A stretch of 33,044 nucleotides of DNA. Origin: JAUWVG01 sp964633715 (GTDB taxonomy: Bacteria > Acidobacteriota > Aminicenantia > Aminicenantales > Aminicenantaceae). Location of the stretch: assembly GCA_964633715.1 (NCBI GenBank), contig CAZWHQ010000046.1, forward strand, positions 1 to 33,044. The letters run 5' to 3'. The notes beneath the pieces were generated by a model. That model saw nothing but the letters and a program-made list of their open reading frames with translations. It made no database searches and was not told where the DNA came from. Within the stretch, counting starts at the first letter, position 1; every line of letters begins with the position of its first letter. Shown piece after piece: positions 25,519 to 33,044 of this stretch. Position numbers and translations under genes: made by a program.

Positions 25519-27627
25519 CTAGAACTCTATCAAACCAGCCAATTTCAAGATTTCGAGATAATTGAGTACAGCTTGGAGTTTTGATTCTCTCTGATACTGT
25601 GCATCCAACATGAACTTGATATCCAGAGCACTCCGTTCCCCATTGATGAGGCACTGAAGTTCACTGGTGTTGGCAATGTCTCTTCCGTATGGGAACTTGT
25701 CCAATTCCTCTTTGGGGACAGCTGAGATGTATGTTCTGTACTCCCTGTAACCACCTTCTGTAACTTTAGCCGTCTGTCTGGGGACTATTTTTGCGGCTTC
25801 CTGTTCCTGATCTGTCAATTGAATCTTGGCCGGGGCTACACCGAGCTTTTTGGCCGTAAGCTCCATATGGAGTTTAAGGGCAGCCTGCTGAGCTTTTCCG
25901 ATGGTGTCCATTGTTTCCTTGAGATTCTCAAGGTGTTCATTAACGGCTGATCTATTTTCAGCTAACTCGAGGATAGTTCCTAGAGTGTCTTTTTCATTGG
26001 CGAGAGTTGCCTGCAGCAGAGTGTGAGCGGATTTGAAAGATTCGGCAAAGTTTTCTATAGTGGCCTGATTGAGTTTTTCGAGGGCTATGACCATCTGGTG
26101 TCCCATTCGTCTGGTTCCGTTGCTGGCGGTTTCTCCAGCAATTTTAATCGCCATATCGTCATCGGCAGAGGCAACTGTATACGCACCGGCTGCACCAATT
26201 ATGGCTGCACGCTTCAACTGTGTGGGGTCGGCCTTGTCTACTCTGTCTCCCGAGGTGTGATACCACTGGTCCGGCCAGACAATCATCATGATCCCAGGAA
26301 CTTGGACACCCCAGTCATTAAATACTTCGTGATCGGACGCACCGTAGTGGGTTTCAATTGAATAGTAGAAAGGTTCGACAGATCCCGTTGGGGAGACGAT
26401 GCGGACAGGGACCTTGTAGACACCACTGCGGTTTTGAATGCGTTCCCGGCTGCCCTCACCGACGAATCTGTATATATTTTCCATGACATCGTTGATGTAG
26501 TGGGCATTTCCAAAGGTGGTCCGCATCAGGTTCATGTGCCCCATGTTCTTGATCAGCCACTCTCCCACCATATCCATGTTGATATTGCAGAGAGTCTTTT
26601 CCATGATGTCTTTATTGGCTTTTACCCAAGGGCCTGTACCTGAAAATTCCGGCCCCCAAAGAAAGCGGATGGTTCTCTTTGGCTTAGGAATCCGTCCATC
26701 TTCAATGAGTGTGTGCAGTATGCGGGCGCATTCCAGGATTGTTGCACTGCCTGATTTGTTGTCATTGGCGCCCTGTTTGGTGTAGCCTTCAAAAAGATGA
26801 GCCGAGAAGATAACTTCTCCTGCATCGGGATCTGTTCCGGGAATGGCACACGTGATGTTCTGCAGTTCATAAGGCTGCATTTCCGCTTCCACCTGGGCGT
26901 GCACTTCAATTTTTTCATTCCTGAGCAGGCGCCGTTTGAGATAATTGCCTTCCCGGACCGGCAGGTGGAATCCGAATTTTGGTGTCTGTCCTTCCGCTCC
27001 CCGTCGGCTTCTGATCCCGCTTACGGGAATTTGAAGGGGATCGAAATAGTTGCGGGATTGGCTGATGGCGATAACGCCCAGCGCGCCCATCTGCATACAG
27101 GCTAAATTGTGGACACCGCTTATGCTTCCCTCTGTCACAACAATTTTCCCTTCGACTCCAGCCGCTTCAATCTCTGCTTTGGTTCCTCTTCCAACCCAGA
27201 CCAGTTCGCCCTTGACATCGGTATTTGTGCTGCCTGAGGCCAGCATGGCAGTCATATCCATATAAGAGGCGATTTTTTTACGGCCGGGGCTAATTTCCCA
27301 GAGTTCGCCCTTTATGCCGTCCCATGTTTGGCTGCCTGGAAAACGGACAATTTCGGTGCCTGGAAGGCCGTACATTTTTAGCTGGTCGTAGATATATTGA
27401 GTTTCATAAAAATTGCCGGTATATTCATCAGCGGGCCGGTTCTTGTTGTAACCCCCAGTTTCCATTATGGTATTCCAGGCTGTTTCGCCTGAAGCTTCCC
27501 CAACGATTTCATCCATATGTTCCTGAGCGAGCAGAGTCCAGTAGTACCAGGGCGTATACTGAGCTTGGACAACCCCACTCATCAGAAGAATTGAGACAAT
27601 ACACAAACCAAAAATCCTTTTAATCAT
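25519..27627 (-). CDS. Secreted M28-family metallopeptidase with PA domain, 702 aa
   Basis: Signal peptide ~1-22 (cut near VQA-QYT). A PA-like insert spans ~130-215 (VKGELVWVGRGTKAEIEAAG, GALGVIAIS). The M28 catalytic domain ~255-480 shows the di-zinc ligands His277 (FSAHLFEG), Asp289 (GANDNKSGS), Glu327 (LWGPEFSGT), Asp352 (NMDMVGE) and His457 (WYHTSGD). Where most M28 enzymes have a Glu-Glu pair, this one has Pro-Glu (326-327), so the usual catalytic-base Glu is not evident. The C-terminal ~200 residues are helical and end in a winged-helix-like segment. ATG 27627 is chosen over TTG 27642 because GGAGG lies 5 nt before it. Likely an extracellular or periplasmic amino- or carboxypeptidase. 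Confidence 0.9.
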   Translation of the reverse strand: MIKRIFGLCIVSILLMSGVVQAQYTPWYYWTLLAQEHMDEIVGEASGETAWNTIMETGGYNKNRPADEYTGNFYETQYIYDQLKMYGLPGTEIVRFPGSQTWDGIKGELWEISPGRKKIASYMDMTAMLASGSTNTDVKGELVWVGRGTKAEIEAAGVEGKIVVTEGSISGVHNLACMQMGALGVIAISQSRNYFDPLQIPVSGIRSRRGAEGQTPKFGFHLPVREGNYLKRRLLRNEKIEVHAQVEAEMQPYELQNITCAIPGTDPDAGEVIFSAHLFEGYTKQGANDNKSGSATILECARILHTLIEDGRIPKPKRTIRFLWGPEFSGTGPWVKANKDIMEKTLCNINMDMVGEWLIKNMGHMNLMRTTFGNAHYINDVMENIYRFVGEGSRERIQNRSGVYKVPVRIVSPTGSVEPFYYSIETHYGASDHEVFNDWGVQVPGIMMIVWPDQWYHTSGDRVDKADPTQLKRAAIIGAAGAYTVASADDDMAIKIAGETASNGTRRMGHQMVIALEKLNQATIENFAESFKSAHTLLQATLANEKDTLGTILELAENRSAVNEHLENLKETMDTIGKAQQAALKLHMELTAKKLGVAPAKIQLTDQEQEAAKIVPRQTAKVTEGGYREYRTYISAVPKEELDKFPYGRDIANTSELQCLINGERSALDIKFMLDAQYQRESKLQAVLNYLEILKLAGLIEF

Positions 27628-27747
27628 TTCTTCCTCCCTCAAATAAAGATGTTGATAGGTTCTGTTTTGTAAAATGATTCATTCGTTCCCAGAGTTCTGA
27701 AAGATTTGATATATCACAGGAATTGGAATAAATCAATCTGAATGAGG

Positions 27748-30432
27748 TCAAAGGTTAAACCAGTAGCTCACTTTGATCATAAAGGCATTATTGGATGGGG
27801 CACCGAAGAGGCCTTTGAGGTCATCTCCGATATGGAGCCGTCCTTCATAGGCGTAGTCGTTTAAACCATTGGTCCAGACAAGAAAAATCGTTGAACCAGG
27901 CAAATATTCCCACCTGACGACAAAATTCAGCCGGAACTGTCGAAAATTAAAATCCGGATTTGTGATTCTAAATTCTTCCCCAGGCAAATCCGGAGGAAGG
28001 AAATAATAATACCCATTCGAATAGGTGCTTTCCTGGTCAGTAAATACATGCCAACGGTTTTCATAAGAATCCGCACGGGGTTCGATAACTTCCTTGAATT
28101 CGTTGTAATCACCTGCGGAAATATAGGGTTGGGTGTAAAGCTGGAGGCTCAAATTAGGCGTGATGGAGTAATTGAGTCTTACAGTCAATGACAGCACTGT
28201 CTGATCGATACGGCTGAGGATATACCTTGTGTCAGCACCTGTGGTTTTTTTTGTCAGATACTGGAGCCGGCGGTAGCCGTCTGAGTAGCCGGGAGAGAGA
28301 CTGATATACAACCGGCTTGAAGGACGAATCGTAAAGCTCGAAGAAAGAGTGGTCGTGTTAGCTCCGTTATCGGAGTGCCTGTAGCTTCCCCTGAGACTCA
28401 TAAAGAAATTTCGTCTCGAGTCTGTGCTTAGACTTCCGCTCATCGACCAATTCCCCGGCAAGATTACGGCCGGGCCGCCTCTCAGTTGTGTTGTCGAAAG
28501 CCGTTCCAAAGTGCGAGAGAGACTTGAGGTTATTCTCCAGTAATTAAGTAACCGGAAATTAGCTCTGATACTGGCTCCTGAACCAATGCGGTCCCATGAA
28601 AAGTTGCTCGAATGATTCAAGAGGAGGCTGACATCATAGTCTCTGAAAAGTTTTCCGGGTTTATATTCTCTGTAGTCGATCCAGAGATAGCTTGTGATTG
28701 TGTCCGTGCTGCGCATGTAACCCATGTCATTAATTTCAAACCCTGGGCTCCGTGTGCGGTTTGAAAGAACCCATCTCCAGTGACCCCCGCCGATTTTAGA
28801 CAGTGAGAAATAACCGGCAAAACCTGATAAAGACGTCCTTGTTGGATCGAGGTCCAGATGGTCCGCATCCGGCCTTTGGAAATATCGGGCAGAGGATTTT
28901 TGTGCATTGAGTATAGCGTCACTGCTACCGCGAATATGACTTCCAATAAAAAAACCTTTGACCTCATATCTGTCCTTTGACCATCTGTGGCGGAAGTCGA
29001 AACCCCCACTAAATGCCGCTTTTCGTAGAAAATTGAGATTGTCGGAGTTTATGCTCCGGTTTACGGCTGTGAGAATCAATCCAAAGGCACTTCGCCCCTC
29101 TCTAAATTCTTTTTCAGCTCGACCCAATAAATAATTTGTGAGAGGTTCCACAATTTGTTCTGCATCTGTCCCATCCCATCTTTGAACAGCGGCGTTTTCG
29201 TTTGAGGTTAGAGCTTCTAAAATTCCAATGGACCAGCCACGGGCAGTTTTGCCTGTCAATTTTAAGGCACTGAGGATCGTAGTGTCCTCAGGTTTTTGAT
29301 AGTATTGTGCTGAAGTGGGATATCCCTGCGGAGGACGGCCAATCCTTCGCGAGTAAAATAAGGACTCTCTTTCGATGTCGCTGCCCAGTGAAAAATTTAA
29401 AAGGTTCCTTCCCTCGATAAAAAAGGGCCTCTTTTCGGGAAAGTAAGTTTCAAAGGCAGTAAGATTCACCTGAGCTGGATCCGCCTCAACTTGGCCAAAA
29501 TCCGGATTAAAAGTTCCATCTAAGGTCAAATTGCTGGTTAAGCCATATTTGAGGTCTAATCCCATGTTCCATGAATATTTGGATCCCGTACGGAAAGGAT
29601 TGCCTTCTTGTGCTGGTGAGAAGGCCCCTTTTGCTACAGTGTAGGGGAGGAATTGTAGTCTCTTTGGAGCAGGGATCCCCTGAATGCCTATTAATTCTCC
29701 GAAAAGACTTACGAATTGAGGCACTCCTTTAGGAACGTGCCTCCAGTAGCTGGTTTCGTTTTTCCGGGCAATGACTCTTGCCGCCTGAAATCCCCAGGTA
29801 TGGACGTTTTTTTTTGGGAAGCGTATCTGGCTGAAAGGGATCTTAAATTCAGCGCACCATCCTTGCTGATCTAACGAGACTTCCACATCCCACACGGCAT
29901 CCCAATCGTCGTCCTGTCTGCGCTCGTCCGACCAGTACACATCCCTTTTCACGCCGGCCGGATTTACGGAAAATTGAAAAGCCGATCGATGATCGTAATA
30001 GCTGTCGATCCAGATGTTTATCCAATCTGAAGGCAGCTTAGAATCTCGACGCGCTAGGATGGATTTTATTTTGTCGTATTCTGAATCTAACGCACGTACA
30101 CCGACATAGAGAGAATCCTGGCTGAAGAGAACAAAAACATCGGTCTTTTCACTAGCAGCGGCTCCCTCATTTGGGCTGTTTTGGATAAAACCGGTCAGTG
30201 CTTTACTCCTATACCATGCCTCCTCATCAAGTTTTCCATCTATTTGGATATGATCTCCATTAAGATTTTCTGCTGTCCCAATCCGTGTTGTCGACATAGA
30301 TATTAATTTGATTTCTTGTGTTGTTTTCTTTGTTGTTTCGGCCGCATCTAGGATGGTGAATAGACTGAGTACAAAAAAAAGAAGAAATATCTTCTGAAGA
30401 GATCTTACACTATTGAATCGGGATATAGACAT
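27748..30432 (-). CDS. DUF5916 protein: CBM9-like domain plus outer-membrane beta-barrel, 894 aa
   Basis: A signal sequence (~1-31) is followed by a carbohydrate-binding family 9-like (DOMON-type) domain, ~50-245: IQIDGKLDEEAWYRSK, LYVGVRALDSEYDKI, RRDSKLPSDWINIWIDSYYD and AEFKIPFSQIRFP. From ~260 on comes DUF5916 with GLDLKYGLTSNLTLDGTFNP, DFGQVEADPAQVNL and FFPEKRPFFIEG-type sequence (here YFPEKRPFFIEG), then alternating beta strands ending in the aromatic-rich VSYWFNL, as in outer-membrane barrels. The family is widespread in Bacteroidota, Acidobacteriota and related phyla; its substrate is unknown. The ribosome site is weak (AGAGAAAG). Confidence 0.9.
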   Translation of the reverse strand: MSISRFNSVRSLQKIFLLFFVLSLFTILDAAETTKKTTQEIKLISMSTTRIGTAENLNGDHIQIDGKLDEEAWYRSKALTGFIQNSPNEGAAASEKTDVFVLFSQDSLYVGVRALDSEYDKIKSILARRDSKLPSDWINIWIDSYYDHRSAFQFSVNPAGVKRDVYWSDERRQDDDWDAVWDVEVSLDQQGWCAEFKIPFSQIRFPKKNVHTWGFQAARVIARKNETSYWRHVPKGVPQFVSLFGELIGIQGIPAPKRLQFLPYTVAKGAFSPAQEGNPFRTGSKYSWNMGLDLKYGLTSNLTLDGTFNPDFGQVEADPAQVNLTAFETYFPEKRPFFIEGRNLLNFSLGSDIERESLFYSRRIGRPPQGYPTSAQYYQKPEDTTILSALKLTGKTARGWSIGILEALTSNENAAVQRWDGTDAEQIVEPLTNYLLGRAEKEFREGRSAFGLILTAVNRSINSDNLNFLRKAAFSGGFDFRHRWSKDRYEVKGFFIGSHIRGSSDAILNAQKSSARYFQRPDADHLDLDPTRTSLSGFAGYFSLSKIGGGHWRWVLSNRTRSPGFEINDMGYMRSTDTITSYLWIDYREYKPGKLFRDYDVSLLLNHSSNFSWDRIGSGASIRANFRLLNYWRITSSLSRTLERLSTTQLRGGPAVILPGNWSMSGSLSTDSRRNFFMSLRGSYRHSDNGANTTTLSSSFTIRPSSRLYISLSPGYSDGYRRLQYLTKKTTGADTRYILSRIDQTVLSLTVRLNYSITPNLSLQLYTQPYISAGDYNEFKEVIEPRADSYENRWHVFTDQESTYSNGYYYFLPPDLPGEEFRITNPDFNFRQFRLNFVVRWEYLPGSTIFLVWTNGLNDYAYEGRLHIGDDLKGLFGAPSNNAFMIKVSYWFNL

Positions 30433-30557
30433 TCTGACTTTCTCTGCTCAAAAGGGCCCATGCTTCCTTTAATACGAATGATGAACAGTACAGGCTACTA
30501 TATATTTTATTCCTAATCAATAAATAAATCGTTTGAGGGAAATATTCTCTCTATAAC

Positions 30558-31619
30558 TTAGTTATTGTCAAAACCTCCGATTTTAACCATGGGTTCTCCT
30601 TTGCTCATGGGAGGAGTGGCGATGACATACATCACGATGCCGTCATGGGGTGCGATGGCTTTCTGAAGGACATTCCCGAAGAAGTCGGTCAAATAGCCAA
30701 GCAGTTCACCCTCCTGGACATGGGCTCCGCCTTTGGTCAGCGGATAAAAGAGTCCCTCAAAATTTGATCGAATATAGGTCGTCTGTTCCACCCAGATGGG
30801 ATCAAACATCAATTCCGGCTGGCCCTCGATCATGTTGAGATGTTTGAGTGTATTGAGGCAGCCTTTAAGGATGGCTGCAACATCCTCTTCTTCTGTCCGG
30901 CCGAGTCTTCCGCATTCAACGGTGAGAGCTGGTTTTCCCATGGACAGAGATGCGTTGGCACATGTTGTGGCTGGCAGTCCCTCTGGACCAGCTGTCACAT
31001 GGATCAGGACCTTAAATCCGAAATTTGTTGCCAAATCCAGAGTTTTTTTGTCCAATTCAGGCTTCCCTGTTTCCATATAGTAAAGGTAGGTCATAAGATC
31101 TTCATTGCCGTCACCGCAGTGAAGGTCGAGGTGAGCATCACTTTTTGAAAGCACCTCATTTGTGATTTGAAAGGCAATCCTCTCTGTTATTGTCCCGTCG
31201 ATTTTTCCGGGAAAAACCCGGTTCTGGTTCTTCCAATCAATGGGATTGTAGTAGATGGTGCGCTTAAGGAAAGAGGGAAGGTTAACGATATGCACTAAAA
31301 TCACAGTCCCTTTTATGTTTTTAGGATCGAGCTGAGATCTCAACCTCTGGAGAGCTAGAATTGGAGGATATTCATATCCGTGGATGCCGGCTGTAAGTGC
31401 CAGAACAGGTCCCTCCATAATTCCATTTACAACAGTAATAGGAAGCCAAATTTCTGAGCCATCCATTCCTTCGGGGACTATTATGTAACCAGATTTTATT
31501 TCTCCTGGAGAAGATGTTACTTCACCGACTTTTAGCATTTTTTGACTAAATACTGGATATGTCATCAGACCTAAACAAATAATCAAAAGAAAAAGAATCA
31601 TAATATTTTTGGTTTTCAT
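30558..31619 (-). CDS. Secreted succinylglutamate desuccinylase / aspartoacylase-like zinc hydrolase, 353 aa
   Basis: A signal peptide (~1-26, VFS-QKM) precedes an AstE/AspA fold. Zinc ligands are visible as His80 and Glu83 (GIHGYEYP) and His167 (LDLHCGDGNED). NQNRVFPGKIDGTITERIAF is the substrate-binding Asn-Arg segment, and a C-terminal beta domain (APHDGIVMYVIATPPMSKGE) closes the protein. Cytosolic relatives deacylate N-acyl amino acids; the signal peptide argues for a periplasmic or secreted amidase or carboxypeptidase instead. GAGGAG lies ~5 nt before the ATG. Confidence 0.9.
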   Translation of the reverse strand: MKTKNIMILFLLIICLGLMTYPVFSQKMLKVGEVTSSPGEIKSGYIIVPEGMDGSEIWLPITVVNGIMEGPVLALTAGIHGYEYPPILALQRLRSQLDPKNIKGTVILVHIVNLPSFLKRTIYYNPIDWKNQNRVFPGKIDGTITERIAFQITNEVLSKSDAHLDLHCGDGNEDLMTYLYYMETGKPELDKKTLDLATNFGFKVLIHVTAGPEGLPATTCANASLSMGKPALTVECGRLGRTEEEDVAAILKGCLNTLKHLNMIEGQPELMFDPIWVEQTTYIRSNFEGLFYPLTKGGAHVQEGELLGYLTDFFGNVLQKAIAPHDGIVMYVIATPPMSKGEPMVKIGGFDNN

Positions 31620-31656
31620 GTATCTCCTCGTAAAAAAGAATGACTTTTTCCCATCA

Positions 31657-31684
31657 ACATATCATATTACACAAACTGATATGT
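31657..31684. promoter_or_regulatory. 28-bp dyad ACATATCA-N12-TGATATGT
   Basis: Perfect 8-bp arms (31657-31664 and 31677-31684) lie 38-65 nt upstream of the AstE-like gene start, in the 195-nt divergent gap shared with the response regulator. A minus-strand -10-like TATGAT overlaps the left arm. It is placed as an operator for the AstE-like gene; the binding protein is unknown. Confidence 0.4.
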
Positions 31685-31762
31685 AAAAGGAATCCTGTTA
31701 AATGCAATCAAATTGGTGAGATATCCTTTGGATTTTCCACAAAAAAAACCTTTTTTCCTTAA

Positions 31763-31790
31763 TTGACCCTTTATTTTGTTGACATAAAAT
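31763..31790 (+). promoter_or_regulatory. Candidate promoter of the response regulator
   Basis: TTGACC (31763-31768), 16-nt spacer, TAAAAT (31785-31790), 5/6 at both boxes. The transcript would start near 31797, ~18 nt before the ATG. No good ribosome site is seen in that leader (AAAGCAAAG). Confidence 0.45.
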
Positions 31791-31814
31791 AATAAAATAT
31801 CCAAAAGCAAAGTA

Positions 31815-32252
31815 ATGAGCAATATACTAGTGGTGGATGACGATCAAGAAATCCGGACGATTGTCTCTCATCATCTTCAAAAAGCCGGTTACTATGTCAT
31901 GACTGCAGAAAGCGCAGACGAAGCGTTAGAGATGGATCTGGAGGTTGTACCGGATCTTCTGATTTTGGATAAAATGATGCCGGGAATGGATGGATTCGAT
32001 TTTCTGGAAAAACTGAAATCAGGGACTGCAGCATCCTCAATCCGTGTGATCATGCTCACATCTTGTGATCGAAATGAGGATATTATAGAAGGATTGGACA
32101 CAGGCGCCGATGATTATGTGACCAAACCTTTTATTCCTGACGTGCTGTTGGCTAGAATCCGTTCTCAGTTGAGAACAAAAGCACTCCTTGACAAATTGGT
32201 CTGGGAAAACGAATCCCTCCAGGATAAAATCAAAAAATTTTCATCAGAATAA
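31815..32252 (+). CDS. Receiver-only response regulator, 145 aa
   Basis: A complete CheY-like receiver: acidic pocket Asp8-Asp9 (VVDDD), phospho-acceptor Asp52 (LILDKMMPG), Thr82 (MLTS) and Lys104 (YVTKPF). After the domain there is only a ~25-residue charged helix (TKALLDKLVWENESLQDKIK), possibly a coiled coil, and no DNA-binding output domain. It probably acts through protein contacts or in a phosphorelay. The convergent histidine kinase gene, 61 nt away, is a possible partner, though that kinase type usually serves NarL-like regulators with a helix-turn-helix. Confidence 0.93.
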   Translation: MSNILVVDDDQEIRTIVSHHLQKAGYYVMTAESADEALEMDLEVVPDLLILDKMMPGMDGFDFLEKLKSGTAASSIRVIMLTSCDRNEDIIEGLDTGADDYVTKPFIPDVLLARIRSQLRTKALLDKLVWENESLQDKIKKFSSE

Positions 32253-32313
32253 AAGACACACCTTAATATTAGATTCTTTTGCTTGTATGGGCCTTTGAAT
32301 TTCTCGAGACCAA

Positions 32314-33044
32314 CTATCCACTCTTTGTTTCTTTGGATTTGATGGGGAATATAACAGTGACAATTGTCCCTTTATCAGGGAGGCCTTTAAATTCTATCTC
32401 TCCTCCTAGAAAACTTGCCCGCTCTTTCATTCCGATTATTCCGAATGAATGGGGTTTATTCAGGTCTTCCTTTTTTATGCCGATTCCATCATCTTCAATC
32501 GTCAATTTAAAAAGATTTTTTGTTTTTTTCAGTTTTATGTTGACTGTTTTTGCATGGGCGTGCCATTTGATATTGTTAAGTGTTTCTTGGACGATCCGGT
32601 ATAAAGCGAGAGAGTCTTGTTCATCTAATTCAGTCCCCTTGAAATCAATATCAGAAATTCCTGAAAGATTGTTTGTTTTCCGAAAGTTATTCAATTGATT
32701 TTCCAGGACGGCTTTGATGCTGAAGTGGTCTATCAGAGTTGGTCTCAATTCCGAGTAAATCTTTCTTGTCGTTTGGATTGTTTCATCTAGAAGATCCTTG
32801 GTTGCATCTATTTGATCAGAAATGTCCTTCCGATCTTTGGGGAATTTTTTCTCCAGCATAAAAATGTCCATTTTTAATGCTGATAGAGACTGTCCGATAT
32901 CGTCATGAAGTTCATGAGCTACAAGAGTGCGCTCTTCTTCTCTTGCGGTCTGTAAATGAGCCGTCAATCTAGTCAGTTCTTTTTGTGATTTTTCTAATTG
33001 CTCCTCAGCTTTCTTTTGCTCAGTGATATCCTGGACAGTTCCAA
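32314..33044 (-). CDS. NarL-type sensor histidine kinase (HisKA_3), C-terminal part; N-terminus outside the window
   Basis: The frame is open to the window edge; 242 residues are visible. The first ~15 (GTVQDITEQKKAEEQLE) are the end of a PAS/PAC sensor domain. Next is the HisKA_3 dimerisation domain with the phospho-acceptor His in AREEERTLVAHELHDDIGQ, and an HATPase_c domain with IVQETLNNIKWHAHA (N box), DDGIGI (G1) and FGIIGMKERASFLGGEI (G2), ending KGTIVTVIFPI. It autophosphorylates and passes phosphate to a response regulator. Membrane segments and the sensed signal are not visible. Confidence 0.93.
   Translation of the reverse strand, partial: GTVQDITEQKKAEEQLEKSQKELTRLTAHLQTAREEERTLVAHELHDDIGQSLSALKMDIFMLEKKFPKDRKDISDQIDATKDLLDETIQTTRKIYSELRPTLIDHFSIKAVLENQLNNFRKTNNLSGISDIDFKGTELDEQDSLALYRIVQETLNNIKWHAHAKTVNIKLKKTKNLFKLTIEDDGIGIKKEDLNKPHSFGIIGMKERASFLGGEIEFKGLPDKGTIVTVIFPIKSKETKSG

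Overview
The window reads as a chromosomal segment of a free-living, diderm (Gram-negative) bacterium of moderate GC. It has a complete TolC/adaptor/RND efflux operon, an outer-membrane type beta-barrel protein (DUF5916), and many proteins with signal peptides or lipoboxes. The mix of an ~800-residue orphan FtsX permease, an ~1100-residue Asp-box (BNR) repeat protein, DUF5916 and large secreted M28/M24 peptidases is common in Acidobacteriota, Aminicenantota and Bacteroidota. Most starts have GGAGG-type ribosome sites, and several upstream regions have TTGACA/TATAAT-like promoters with 16-17 nt spacers. Both argue against Bacteroidota. I lean to an Aminicenantes/Acidobacteria-like lineage, as low-confidence inference. 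No rRNA, tRNA, CRISPR, transposase, integrase or phage gene was seen.

Layout. 1-906: 3' part of a sulfatase (+). 917-4228: secreted Asp-box propeller protein (-). 4229-4693: the only long non-coding gap. 4694-8537: a GlcD-like FAD oxidase gene interrupted by one in-frame TAA, overlapping a large FtsX/MacB-type permease (+). 8571-14674, all on the minus strand and read from high to low coordinates: PadR regulator, HAAS-domain membrane protein, ABC ATPase, ABC-2 permease, serine hydrolase (beta-lactamase fold), M24 peptidase. Two related GGGGAC(A/T)GTCCCC palindromes abut the stop codons of the permease and the serine hydrolase. 14966-17751: accessory-looking patch with a PLP enzyme, an orphan Phd-like antitoxin, a decayed sulfatase tail, a DinB-like protein, a broken DUF2975 gene and an XRE regulator. 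17753-19234: rhomboid protease. 19361-25277: tolC-adaptor-RND efflux operon. 25519-31619: three secreted proteins (M28 peptidase, DUF5916 barrel, AstE/AspA-like zinc hydrolase). 31815-33044: receiver-only response regulator facing a NarL-type histidine kinase that runs off the window.

How the parts may work together. The PadR-HAAS-ABC run looks like an envelope-stress or export module whose repressor controls its own promoter; a PadR-type dyad lies between the -35 and -10 boxes. The secreted peptidases, sulfatase and DUF5916 protein suit an organism living on proteins and sulfated glycans. I found no clear new multi-gene system. The signals most worth following are the paired palindromes, the nonsense codon in the GlcD-like gene, the two gene remnants in the 16.3-17.5 kb patch, and three strongly patterned regulatory sites (PadR, Phd-like antitoxin, DUF2975/XRE).
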